34,955 bases of DNA from Miniphocaeibacter sp964345925. Its GTDB lineage: Bacteria > Bacillota > Clostridia > Tissierellales > Peptoniphilaceae. Where the stretch lies: NCBI GenBank assembly GCA_964345925.1, contig CAYFSP010000013.1:1-34955 (forward strand). The letters are read 5' to 3'. Positions 9,088 through 19,037 of the stretch are shown here, piece after piece (within the stretch, counting starts at the first letter, position 1; each line of letters starts with the position of its first letter). The notes under the pieces were generated by a model. That model saw only the letters and a list, made by a program, of their open reading frames with translations. It made no database searches and had not been told where the DNA came from. A program made the position numbers and the translations under genes.

Positions 9088-10065
9088 TTATTCTGTAACT
9101 GCAGTATTTATTTCTTCTATTGGTTTTATTGTTTCATTTATATCTGTTGGCTCTTTTTCTTCTGTGTTATCCACAGTTTTTTCCAATTGGAATTTTTCTA
9201 TTATTTCCTCTATTCCCTCAGATACAGAATTATTTCCACCTACAATAATAACTTCTTTAATGTTTTTGTTATTTTGAATATAATCACTAGTTACCTTTGT
9301 AAAGTTTTTAGGATTTGTAAGTAGTATTGCCGCATTCTTCATTGAAGCTACCGATGCTGATGATAATGCATCTGGATACTTTGTTCCATCTACTAGAACT
9401 ATTTTATCTATATCCTTTTTTAGTACATCTTTATATGCATCTGCAATTTTAATTGCTGTTTCATATCTGTCCTTACCTGAATATCTTATTTCATTGTCAA
9501 CCATTTTAGGTACAGATGAAGTTCCTCCAAAAACAATCCCTGCTGGTTTTCCACCCTTTACATATGGAATTAAGCGCATCCATTGTTGTTGTCCAACAAA
9601 TGGCGCAGCCGATAAAGCATCTGCAAAATCATTTCCATTAAATGCTGCATAATCATCTATAAATAATGTTTCTGTTGCAAATTCAAATCTTTGATTAGCT
9701 ATTTTAACTGCTGTTTCATATCTATTTTTACCATAAAGTCTTTTCACATTTGTTTTTAAACTAACTATTTCATAAAATACATTATCAGAAATTGTATTTG
9801 TTCCTCCCAGTAAAAACACTTTATCTGGGTTAAGTCTTATTAATTCTTCTTCAACTTCTTTAGAAAGTTTATCTTTACCTACTAAAAGTATTGGAGCTTT
9901 AATTTGAGATGCTAGTGTTCCACCAACTAATGCATCTGCAAATCCTTCACCACTTGCTACTACAACAAATTTGCTACCTTCTTTAAAGATTTCTTTACTT
10001 GCTTCAACTGCAGTCTTATATCTGTCAGCTCCTGAAATTCTTGTTACCTTCATATTTTCTTTTAC
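9088..10065 (-). CDS. Cell wall-binding repeat 2 (CWB2) protein, 5' end in gap
   Basis: Surface protein made almost entirely of three CWB2 repeats, which in Firmicutes bind cell-wall polymer. Repeats start at RISGADRYKTAVEAS, RLYGKNRYETAVKIA and RYSGKDRYETAIKIA, with FADAL/YPDAL and GG(T/N)xxxS motifs in each. An acidic, unstructured tail rich in Glu and Thr ends the protein. No catalytic domain is visible. The reading frame runs open into the N-run (VKEN before the internal Met), so the start codon and presumably a signal peptide lie in the gap. Two or three WalR-like boxes upstream suggest control by the cell-wall stress regulator. Confidence 0.9.
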   Translation of the reverse strand, partial: VKENMKVTRISGADRYKTAVEASKEIFKEGSKFVVVASGEGFADALVGGTLASQIKAPILLVGKDKLSKEVEEELIRLNPDKVFLLGGTNTISDNVFYEIVSLKTNVKRLYGKNRYETAVKIANQRFEFATETLFIDDYAAFNGNDFADALSAAPFVGQQQWMRLIPYVKGGKPAGIVFGGTSSVPKMVDNEIRYSGKDRYETAIKIADAYKDVLKKDIDKIVLVDGTKYPDALSSASVASMKNAAILLTNPKNFTKVTSDYIQNNKNIKEVIIVGGNNSVSEGIEEIIEKFQLEKTVDNTEEKEPTDINETIKPIEEINTAVTE

Positions 10066-10165
10066 NNNNNNNNNNNNNNNNNNNNNNNNNNNNNNNNNNN
10101 NNNNNNNNNNNNNNNNNNNNNNNNNNNNNNNNNNNNNNNNNNNNNNNNNNNNNNNNNNNNNNNNN
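10066..10165. other. Assembly gap of 100 N before the CWB2 gene
   Basis: Exactly 100 N, a placeholder length. It should contain the start, ribosome binding site and signal peptide of the CWB2 protein. Confidence 0.97.
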
Positions 10166-10201
10166 AAACACCTTTATAGATTACAGAATACTAACAGTTT
10201 G

Positions 10202-10240
10202 GTTACAATATGGTTAAGAATAATTTACAATATAGTTACA
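10202..10240 (-). promoter_or_regulatory. WalR-like direct-repeat boxes upstream of the CWB2 gene
   Basis: On the minus strand, TGTAAC-TATAT-TGTAAA at 10240-10224 matches the published WalR consensus TGTWAH-N5-TGTWAH in full. A second, weaker pair (CTTAAC-CATAT-TGTAAC, 10218-10202) is 22 bp away, two helical turns. A third half-site pair near 10241-10256 is degenerate. The rest of 10166-10404 shows no gene. Confidence 0.5.
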
Positions 10241-10404
10241 ATTACTACAATTTACTTTATTAGCTCTTGTTTTGCCATTTATTTACATAATTATGGTATG
10301 ATACTATATCTAAATAAATATTCATGGTTATTTCCTATATTCTAATTAAATTTTCAAAGATCAAATTTACAATTTACTCCTTCCCAATTGATGTATCTCT
10401 GTAC

Positions 10405-10432
10405 AAAAATAGAAGGGATATTTCCCTTCTAT
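10405..10432 (-). terminator. Terminator downstream of the first J-domain-like gene
   Basis: ATAGAAGGGA (10409-10418) pairs with TCCCTTCTAT (10423-10432) over a 4-base loop, with T5 following on the minus strand. Confidence 0.88.
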
Positions 10433-10456
10433 AATTTTTCTATTTAAGATTATTTT

Positions 10457-12310
10457 CTACTTTAAAAACTTCATTAATGTAAATAATATTACAATTGTAA
10501 TTATAACGGCTATGGATATTGTTTTATAATTATTATTTCCCTTTTTGCTTTTTTTCTTTATCTTTAACTTCTTTAATAATACTAGTACATCTACTGCTGC
10601 TTTATTATAGAAATATGATAATTTAAATTTGCTTTCTTCATATTTTTCTTCGTTACCTATTATTTTATATACTATTGTTAATATAAAATTATATACTTGT
10701 TCATCTATAAAAAGTCCATTAACATCAATCTTTAAAAAATTACTGTAATCAAATTCTTCAATTTTCTTATAGTCATAGGATTGTAAAAATATTTTGTATA
10801 TTTCTATTTCTTTTCTATTATATCTTTCCAGCTCTACAATTTTACTTCTTAATTCATCAAAGTCCTTGTATTCCCCTAAATTTGATAGTATATCCTTTGT
10901 AAATATATTTTGTAATCTTATTAACTCTAGGTCTAAGTCAAATTCTTCAGTTTTTAATGATTTATAATATTTTTCCTGTTCTTCTTCCTTATCCTTTAAT
11001 GAGCTAAGTATATAGTATTCATATTTCTTTTTGTAATGTTCTTGGTTTCTATTTATCGAAAAATCAAATTCTGGCATATTCTTAATAAAGTATTTTTTCT
11101 CGTTTGTAAGTTCAAATGTACTAATTTCATCTATTTTAAAATAGTTATAAATATAATCCACTACTTTCTTTGGAATTATCATAAAATTATCTGGTAAGTA
11201 ATCTGCTACAATTTTTTTCATTTCTTTGTAATCATCTTCATCTATATCATTTAATAAATTTTTCCAATTATCTAAATCAACTGCAATTTTATAATTATCT
11301 ATTAAATCATAAATACTGAAATTTTTTCTATTAAATAATTTACTTCTAGTACCATTATCCAATAATTCATATTTATTTATAAACATCATCTTTGAAATAT
11401 CCATAATTTTCTTTGGTATTTCATTGTTCTCAAATAAATAATTATATGAAAATTCATATTCACCTATTTTATATTTTACATATCCCTTTATAAAATTACT
11501 TAAGTAATCCGGTAAATAGTCACTATTTTCAAATGTATAAAATTTTTCATCTAAAGAGTTTAATTCGTCTTTTTCAAGTTTTTCTATAGTATTTTCAAAA
11601 AAACAGAATATCTCTTTTTTATTCTTTTCTACTTCATTAAAATATTTTTTACTGTAATTTAATATTAATGGATCACCTTTTGTTTTTTCAATATCTTTTA
11701 ATAGTCCAAATGCAACTTTTAAAAGTTTTAAATCATCATCACCATTGTATATTTTTTCTGCTACAGAGAAATCTTCTCCTAATTCCTTTAAATCCATAAT
11801 TCCACTATGAATTTTAGAATATATATCGTATCTAATTCTATAAAACTCAATATTTTCTTTATCAGATTTATTTAATATATAGAAAATACTAAATTCTGGT
11901 AAATCTTCATATTCTTTAATTTTTTCTATATTTTTTTCAAATAGATTAAATTTTTCTACTATATAAAACAGCAATTCTTTTGGTATAGCAAAGTAATAAT
12001 TATTAATATATTTTTCTAAATTCTTAACTAAATTACTCTTTATTATTCCCATGGTTTTTTCATATTTATCATGGTAATCTTTCCAATACTCTTTAGAAAG
12101 TATATTTTCATATTTTTTTGAAATTGCTAAATCCATTATTTTCATTTCTTCTTTTGGATCTTCTGCATATTCTAAAGCCTTACTATAAGCTTCTCTTAAC
12201 TCTTCTGTTTTGTTCTCTCCCTGTACTTCTCCTAATTTTTTATTATAAGCCCTTTCTATTTCCTTTTTATCCTTTGATGGACTTATTTCTAAAATCTCCC
12301 AAATTTTCAT
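10457..12310 (-). CDS. J-domain-like tail-anchored membrane protein (J1)
   Basis: A 617-residue protein that opens with a J-domain-like segment (MKIWEILEISPSKDKKEIER...) but lacks the HPD tripeptide that stimulates Hsp70 ATPase; that loop reads GEVQGEN. Two copies of a helical module follow, at about 76-168 and 348-435, each with W-K, IPK, an aromatic-rich YI...F helix, (L/M)PEF and an RYxxY-type end. A lysine-rich stretch precedes one transmembrane helix at about 597-615, so the bulk should face the cytoplasm. It is the only intact member of the J family here. The start follows AAAGGTGAG. Role: probable accessory of the HscC-like chaperone; inference from paralogy and context. Confidence 0.85.
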   Translation of the reverse strand: MKIWEILEISPSKDKKEIERAYNKKLGEVQGENKTEELREAYSKALEYAEDPKEEMKIMDLAISKKYENILSKEYWKDYHDKYEKTMGIIKSNLVKNLEKYINNYYFAIPKELLFYIVEKFNLFEKNIEKIKEYEDLPEFSIFYILNKSDKENIEFYRIRYDIYSKIHSGIMDLKELGEDFSVAEKIYNGDDDLKLLKVAFGLLKDIEKTKGDPLILNYSKKYFNEVEKNKKEIFCFFENTIEKLEKDELNSLDEKFYTFENSDYLPDYLSNFIKGYVKYKIGEYEFSYNYLFENNEIPKKIMDISKMMFINKYELLDNGTRSKLFNRKNFSIYDLIDNYKIAVDLDNWKNLLNDIDEDDYKEMKKIVADYLPDNFMIIPKKVVDYIYNYFKIDEISTFELTNEKKYFIKNMPEFDFSINRNQEHYKKKYEYYILSSLKDKEEEQEKYYKSLKTEEFDLDLELIRLQNIFTKDILSNLGEYKDFDELRSKIVELERYNRKEIEIYKIFLQSYDYKKIEEFDYSNFLKIDVNGLFIDEQVYNFILTIVYKIIGNEEKYEESKFKLSYFYNKAAVDVLVLLKKLKIKKKSKKGNNNYKTISIAVIITIVILFTLMKFLK

Positions 12311-12381
12311 AAAATCTCACCTTTATTTTATTAATTTCTATCTACAATAAATTAGTTAACCAGACTAATTATTATAGTTTT

Positions 12382-12592
12382 CTAGTAACCATAACCACCT
12401 TTTACAAATATTATATGAATTCTATTTTTATCAAATTGACCTGCTATTTTTACAAATGAATTACAGATTCTGTTTTCATGATTACAGTCTATACATTTAC
12501 CCAGTTTTATACACGTGTATTCTTCCTTAACCGTTTTGCATCTTTTACTGCTGCAATCTGTCTTGTTCTAGTAACAACTTTTTCTTCCTAAT
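12382..12592 (-). pseudogene. Remnant of a LUD-domain gene (3' part)
   Basis: Translated fragments match the C-terminal third of the intact LUD gene at 19038-19649: TRTRQIAAVKDAKRLRKNT, then, after a frameshift near 12500, IKLGKCIDCNHENRICNSF and VKIAGQFDKNRIHI. The 5' two thirds are missing. It is a decayed duplicate of that gene. Confidence 0.8.
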
Positions 12593-12624
12593 CTTAATTA
12601 AATATTTCTCCTACTAATATTTGC

Positions 12625-12935
12625 TAAATCCTAATTAATTCTAAAGAATAATCAAATCCATATTCTTTTAAATTATTATACATTTTATCGTTTATTTCCC
12701 CGTTGTAACCAATCGTACTATTTGTAAAATATTCATATCTTTTATTATTAAATTTTTCTATTATATAATCTACTGTGTTTTTGGGAATTACCTTTTAATT
12801 TGAATATACAAACTTTTCTAAATTATTGATTAAATTGTTTTGTATAATATCTATGGTTTTATTGATTTTTTCATAATATTCATTCCAATACTCTTTTTTT
12901 AATAACGTCTTTATATTTCTTAGAAATTCCTAACT
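12625..12935 (-). pseudogene. Remnant of a J-family gene with internal deletion
   Basis: The reading matches module 1 of J1 and J2 (GISKKYKDVIKKEYWNEYYE, then NNLINNLEKFV, a TAA, and IPKNTVDYIIEKFN). It then jumps directly to the end of module 2 (KRYEYFTNST ... DYSLELIRI, stop). A large internal segment is deleted and the J domain is absent. It abuts the end of the J2 gene near 12935, a likely recombination junction. Confidence 0.75.
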
Positions 12936-15303
12936 ACATTATTTTCATTAAATAGATTAATATACTCTTGTTTTATTTCTTCAGAAAGTTCAGTCCAGCC
13001 TTCTCCATATACTTTTTGAATTTTATCATCTTCTGTTTTTTCTAAAACTATTATTAAATTTTCATCTTTATATATGCCTGAATATTTTATATTATCTTCT
13101 TCACGCTTAGTGTAATCATTTTTAACAGTTAGCACCAAATCGGCGTTTTCATCTAGATTATCATCTTTTAGTTTATCCATATACAATTTTTTTGCATCTT
13201 CAGTGAAATGATCTTCTATAAAATTCTTTCTTGAATTACTTTCATAATACTTGTTTTTTAAAAAATATATTCCAAACCAATCTTCTACTCTTAATAATTT
13301 TTCTGTTGTCTTCTTTAAATTATCAATCGATTTTTGATTAAATTCATACCCATTAATATTTATTCGGCTTTTCACATCTGCACTTGGTTTTTTATAGTTT
13401 CTTTTTCCTAAATGAGCTAAAAAACTAATCCCAACAAATACTACACATAATAACATTAATTATAGTAAGTAATTTATTGTTCTCTTTCTTCATCTTTTTT
13501 CTGAATCTTTCCAAAACAACTTTTCCCATAATATACATCTTTTAAGTATTTTGGCAGTCTATTAAAATAACTAAAAAAAGCATCTCCATCTTCCACTTTA
13601 TCATATGCCAATGCCTTAATAAATCCTAGTAACTCCTCTTTAACTATTAAATTTTCATTTTCCATATTTATAATAGTAAGTACATCTTTTTCTATATTAC
13701 CCTTTTTCTTATGAATATTTAAAAACGCTTTAAAAAGTATTACTGTATTATTTTCAATATTTCTCTTTTCTATTTATTTTAGCTTTTTTTCTGTATTATA
13801 CAAATACTTAGTATGGTACATTTGTAAAATATCTCTAAAAAGTAACTGATTCAATCTAATTAATTCTGTACTGTGGTCATATGATATAGTTGATAACTCT
13901 ATATATTGTTTATTAGCAAGTTTTTGATTAATAATATCCGTTGAATTATTATAATATTCATATCTTTTAATATTGAATTCATTCCTAAATTCTATAGGAA
14001 TTTTATCTCCATAATCTACAAAATCAGGCATGTTCTTAATTTCTTTAAGCAATGTATATGACACTTTATCTCCAATATAATTATCCAAATCTAACTTTTC
14101 ATAAATATAGTCCAATATGTTTTTAGGAAGGTATTTATATGAATTTTCCAATATATTAAGCACTTCATCCAAAATATGAAGAATTGAACCATTCTTTTCT
14201 AAAATGTTTTTCCAATTATTTATATCATACCTTAAAGCATAGTTTTTACTAATATCCTCTAAAGTAATATTTTCCTCTTCAGTAATATTTCCTTGATCGA
14301 TAATTTCTCTATTTTTTTCATTAATTTCACCATTTTTTCGTGTCATTAATTTTTTACATGTAGTTTTTAATATTTCAGGATATATTCTATTATTTTTATT
14401 GAACCAATAATCATAGGTTAAATCATAGTCTTCATTAATATAATTCACATAGCCCTTTATGAAATTTAATAAATAGTCTGGTATATATCTATAGTCATTG
14501 TAACTATATATTTTATCTATATTTTCCGTTGAACCATCGAGTAAAAAATCCATTAACTCTCTATAGAAATCATATATTTTTTCTTCTCTTGGTATAATAT
14601 TAAAAAAGAATTCAATTGCATTATTAAATTCTATTTTACAACCTATTTGTTTTTCTATATCTATAAATATACCCAGTGATACTTTTAGAACCTTTAATTC
14701 GAAATCTTGTCTATATAGTTTTTCGGCCTTTTCTAATAGTTTACTCAAATCATTCAAATTGCTAAACCCATATGTATATCTAAAATAAATTTCATATCTT
14801 AATTTAAAAAATTCAACATTTTCACTACTGTTGAGTCCATCTATAAAATAAATTTCAAAATCTGGAACCTGTTTAATATTTTCTAATTTATAATGATCAT
14901 CTTCAAACAAATTGAATTGGTCTACTAAAAATTCTAAAATATCCTTTGGTATAGATCTATAGTATCTAGAAATAAATTTTCCCAAATTTTTAAGACTTTT
15001 TTCTTTTTCTACGTCTGATAAGTCATTATAATAAAAATAATATTCCTTCCAGTAAGATAAATTAATAATATCTTTAAAATCCTTTGATATATCAATAATT
15101 TTGTCTGTTGAGTTTTTTTCATCAAAAAAATCTCCTTCAATACTCTCACTAATTAATATAGCAGTATCAAAGGATTCTTTTAATTTCTGAAACTCCTCAG
15201 GATTATCATCTGGATGAGTTACTCTTAATTTTTTAGCATATGCTTTTTTTATCTCCTTTTTATTATTTGTAGGAGAAATTTCTAGTATGTCCCAAATATC
15301 CAT
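12920..15303 (-). pseudogene. J-domain membrane protein (J2), with stop and frameshifts
   Basis: The intact first part (509 residues from ATG at 15303, after AAGGGAAGG) has a J-domain with HPD conserved (RVTHPDDNPEEFQ) and two helical modules beginning near Trp83 and Trp361. TAA at 13774-13776 interrupts the frame, which continues in phase (IEKRNIENNTVILFKAF...) to 13474. A frameshift near the T4 run at 13521-13524 and another near 13441-13465 lead into a transmembrane helix (LLCVVFVGISFLAHLG) and a C-terminal domain ending at 12920. Restored length is about 795 residues. The C-terminal domain matches that of J3 (IYKDENLIIVL..., YGEGWTELSEE). Likely a partner of the HscC-like protein before inactivation. 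Confidence 0.8.
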
Positions 15304-15372
15304 TAATAACCTTCCCTTTAACCTTATAACTTATAATATCAAATAATAGTTAAATTTTACATAAAAATAATG

Positions 15373-15393
15373 AAAGAGCCATTAAGGCTCTTT
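15373..15393 (-). terminator. Hairpin terminator between J3 and J2
   Basis: AAAGAGCC (15373-15380) and GGCTCTTT (15386-15393) with a 5-base loop, directly after the J3 stop codon. The following minus-strand tail (CATTATTTTT) is only moderately T-rich, so termination may be partial. Confidence 0.7.
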
Positions 15394-15395
15394 TA

Positions 15396-17290
15396 TTATT
15401 TTCTTAATTTTATGGCATTTTCTTTTATTTCTTCTATTTGTTTTTTCATAGCTTGACTTTTATATACTTCTTCTTCATTAACTATCTCATCTGCTCTACC
15501 ATATTTGTCAAATAATACAAATATTGCTTTTGATTTGTCATCTGAAAATATAATTCCATATCGTTTGTTTTTTTCATAATCTGATATAACTGATGTGTAG
15601 CCAAAGGAAAAACCTATATCCACCATATTATATGGTTCTTCTAAAATATTTTCTTTGAATTTATCCGATAAATAATATTCACCTTCTTCTAACAATGAAC
15701 TTTTATCTTCTATTATAAAATATTTCATCCCTAAAAATTTTAATGTATCATATTTATCACTTCTAAACCATTTTTCATATTCCTCTTTCAGTTCTTCTGT
15801 TAATTCACTCCGACCCTCGCCATAAATTGTATCGATTTTTTTATCTCCATCTCGTACTAAAACAAGTACTAAATTATCTTCATTGTATATAGCTTCAATT
15901 TGGGTACTACGAAAATCTTCTAAAGAAAACTTAGCATATGCGTAGTCATATTTATAATCAAAATATGTAAAGTCAATATTTACTGGATTTTCAATATTTT
16001 CTTTGTATTTCTCTTTTGCTTCTGTAGAAAAATAGTCTTTTGAAAATTTTTGATTTAGCTCTTTTTTTGAATTATCAAAGCAATATCTCATAACAAAAAC
16101 ATCTAAATCCTTTACATATCCACCTAAAAACGCTGATTCTTGCTCAGTTAAATATTTTGTAAATTCTTTTTCTTCTTCCACTGGCTTTACAATTTTTTTA
16201 CTAAAGGCTCTAGAAGCCGCTATTATTGCAAATATAATTATCGTTCCTATAAATATAAATAAAAGCCCTCTACTAATTTTTGCAAAAAGACTTCTATTTC
16301 TTTTCCTTACTTTCTTTCCAATTTTAAATAACACTGGATCTATAGCCATTACAAAATTATATGGAAGCGAGCTTTTTATAATAACAGATTCTTCGTATTT
16401 ATTTGCACTTTCCAAAATTAATGTTAGTATGAAATTAAAAATATGTATGTCTATTAAAACATCTTGAAGCTTAATATTATGTAAGTATTCATAATCTTCT
16501 TCACTAATATACATCTCATTAAATGATTTGAAAAATAATGTATATACATTTAAAGATACGCTTTGTCCATATTGAATAATTTCTTTTAATTTTTCCTGTG
16601 AGTATTTGAATCCATGTTTTAGCAATTCCCCTCTTTCTATTTCACTGGTAAATATGTGCTGAAGTCTAATTACTTCCACTGAATAATCAAATCCATACTC
16701 CAATAATTTTTCATATAATTCCTCTGGTTCACTACTTAAACCAGAATTAGCACTCATCAAAAAATATTCGTACCTTTTTTTATAAAAATCTAGTCGTTTA
16801 TTCGAAGGAATATCTGTTCTATTAAATTCAAAATTAGGTACATTTTTCATTTCTTCTTTTAATTCATCATGTATTAAATAACCTTGGTATCCCTCTATAT
16901 CAAGTTCATTGTAAATATAATCTCTTATATCCTTTGGTAACCCGCCAAAATTATTCGAAAAGAATTCTAAAATAATATCTTGATCTCTTGCCAATTCGTC
17001 TAAAGTATAACTTGAAAATAAATTTCTCCAGATTTCTTTGTTTTCTATAAGATCATAATCATCTATTATTTCATAAAAACTATAGATCTTATTTTCTAAT
17101 GTTTCCTCATTATATATATTATAATCATATAGATAATCAGATTCCTCCATTGCTCTATCGAAGGCATCTTTTAAATTTTGAAACCCAAATATATCATCAG
17201 GATTGATTTCTTTTAGTTTCTTGAATAAGCTCTTTTTATTTCCAACTTATTTTTTGTAGGTTTTATTCCTAATGTTTCCCATATACTCAT
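15396..17290 (-). pseudogene. J-domain membrane protein (J3), frameshift in J domain
   Basis: Starts at ATG 17290 (MSIWETLGIKPTKNKLEIKR) and breaks in the J domain where one base is missing (T3 run 17217-17219 on the plus strand). It continues in the next frame as KLKEINPDDIFGFQNLKDAF, with NPD in place of HPD. The open part from 17150 gives 584 residues; the restored protein is about 631. Only one helical module is present (IWRNLF...LPKDIRDYIYN...VPNFEF...RYEYF). A transmembrane helix (GLLFIFIGTIIIFAIIAA) lies near residue 337-357, followed by a C-terminal domain of about 270 residues, predicted outside the membrane. By reconstruction its start overlaps the hscC stop (TAATG), implying coupled translation. 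Confidence 0.82.
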
Positions 17291-18983
17291 TAAAATATTT
17301 CCTTTTCATAATCATTTAATATTTCATTTATTTCTTTTGCTACTATTTCTATTTCTTTAGGTTTTTGTTTTTCCAAAGCAGCTTAAAACTATTTATTAAA
17401 TAACCAATATGCTTTCTCTTCTCTCCTAAACTTTCTTGATACATTCTTTTAGCTTTTTCTAAAAGATATTTATTTTCAGATTTTTCTTTAGGATGAATTT
17501 TTATATTTTCAAATTTTTTTAAAATCTCTCTAATTTCTTCTTTACTTAAAGTACCAGGACTTTCCTCAATTATTAAATTTCTCCTAGTAGTTGAATCTAC
17601 AACTTTAACATCAACCTCTAAAATTCCATTATTATCATAGGTAAATCTAACATCTATACTATCTTCATTCTTTTCAATAGGTACTATTAATTCTCCAATA
17701 AATAAATTATCCTTTACCTTGTTGCTCTCTCCTTGAAATATCTTTACAGCAATTCGAGTTTGTGAATCATATACCCTATAAAATCTTTTTTCAATGCTTA
17801 CGGGAATAGTAGTATTTCTTTCTATTATTGGAAAAAAATTCCCATTTATAATTAATTCGTGATTAGTAGAAACAGTTTCTATTCCTAAAGTATGAGCACA
17901 AACATCAGTTAATATCATTTCTTTTAATTCTTCATCTCTTAATTTTAAAGCTGTTTGAATACCTGCTCCTATTCCAACTGATTCATCAGGGTTAATATTT
18001 GTATATGGGAATTTTCCAAATAATTTAGTAATATATTTTCTTACTATTTCAGACTTTGTAGATCCTCCTATTAAAATTATTTTATCAATATCTTTAATGG
18101 ATATTCCACTATCTTTTAGAACTCTAATTATTGGATTTTTCATTCTATCCAATAAGAATTTGCATAAATTCTCAAATTTTTCCATGTTGAGTTCATATTT
18201 ATATTCTTTTTCATTATATTCAATTGTAAAATTTTTAAAATCATCATTTATTATTTGTTTTTTTTAATATTCACATTTTTTATTCAATATTGAAATGAAT
18301 TCCAATTCCAACAACTCTACATTCAATCCACTTTCTCTTAAAAAATCATCTACCAATGCATTTGTAAAATCATCTCCGCCAAGATTGTTATCTCCAGAAA
18401 TTGCATTGACTTGTATAATTCCTTCAAATATCTCTAAAAGAGAGACATCAAAGGTTCCTCCTCCTAAATCAAGGACTAAAATCGTTGAATCTTTCTCATC
18501 ACTAAGACCGTAGGAAATTGCAGCAGCAGTAGGCTCACTAATTAAATTTAAAACCTTTAATCCTGCAAGTTCTGCAGAAGTTTTTGTAGCCTCCCTTTGC
18601 TTATTATTAAAATATGCTGGTACAGAAATTACCGCTTCATCACATGCTTCTCCGAGAAAGTTTTCTGCATCCTGTTTTAAACTCTTTAAAATTATAGATG
18701 AAAGCTCAATCGGTGTGAAATTATATTTTCCTAATTTATACACCTTTTGTGTTCCCATATACCTTTTAAATGATGCCGCTGTTTTTTCTGGATTTCCAAC
18801 TAGCCTTTCCTTTGCAATATCTCCAAATAATATATCATCATTGTCATCAACACTTACTACAGAAGGCGTTAAATTACTTCCTAATTCATTTTTTATAATA
18901 TTACATTCTTTTCCGTTCCAATATGTAACTACACTATTAGATGTTCCTAAATCTATTCCTATAACTGCTATGAAATTCTCCAT
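17290..18983 (-). pseudogene. hscC: HscC-like Hsp70 chaperone, with internal TAA and frameshift
   Basis: Hsp70 ATPase with phosphate-1 motif (GIDLGTSNSVVTYW), ISEPTAAAISYGL, phosphate-2 motif (VLDLGGGTFDVSLLE) and adenosine motif (IILIGGSTKSEIVRKY). The linker-proximal segment LTDVCAHTLGIET resembles HscC. The substrate-binding beta domain is complete and the lid short. TAA at 18264-18266 splits the frame in phase (CEY-stop-KKQ). A missing base at 17383-17384 shifts the last 34 or so residues; in the restored frame the protein ends NEILNDYEKEIF with TAA at 17292-17290. Restored length is 564 residues, close to HscC (about 556) and shorter than DnaK. The start at 18983 lacks a strong ribosome binding site. 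Confidence 0.85.
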
Positions 18984-19037
18984 TCATATATAACTTTATT
19001 TAGTATATAATACATTTACGTAAATTAATATCTATTA

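Noticed and set aside
8957..9277. Plus-strand open frame of 106 codons
   Set aside because: It lies mostly antisense to the CWB2 gene, is low in complexity, and has no ribosome binding site.
8875..10401. Shared ACAGAGATAC(A/C)TCA motif near 8875-8890 and 10388-10401
   Set aside because: A 13-of-14 match is expected many times by chance in 35 kb of AT-rich DNA, and its context differs at the two sites.
10257..10404. Search for a small gene or RNA between the WalR-like boxes and the J1 terminator
   Set aside because: Only AT-rich sequence with short frames and no ribosome binding site or stable hairpin was found.
4878..18266. Recoding or programmed read-through of TAA/TAG, suggested by four conserved frames crossing stop codons
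   Set aside because: Both codons also end normal genes here (bglA and pirin end in TAG), no stop-associated structure is visible, the positions replaced differ (Trp, Lys/Arg and others), and the same genes carry frameshifts.
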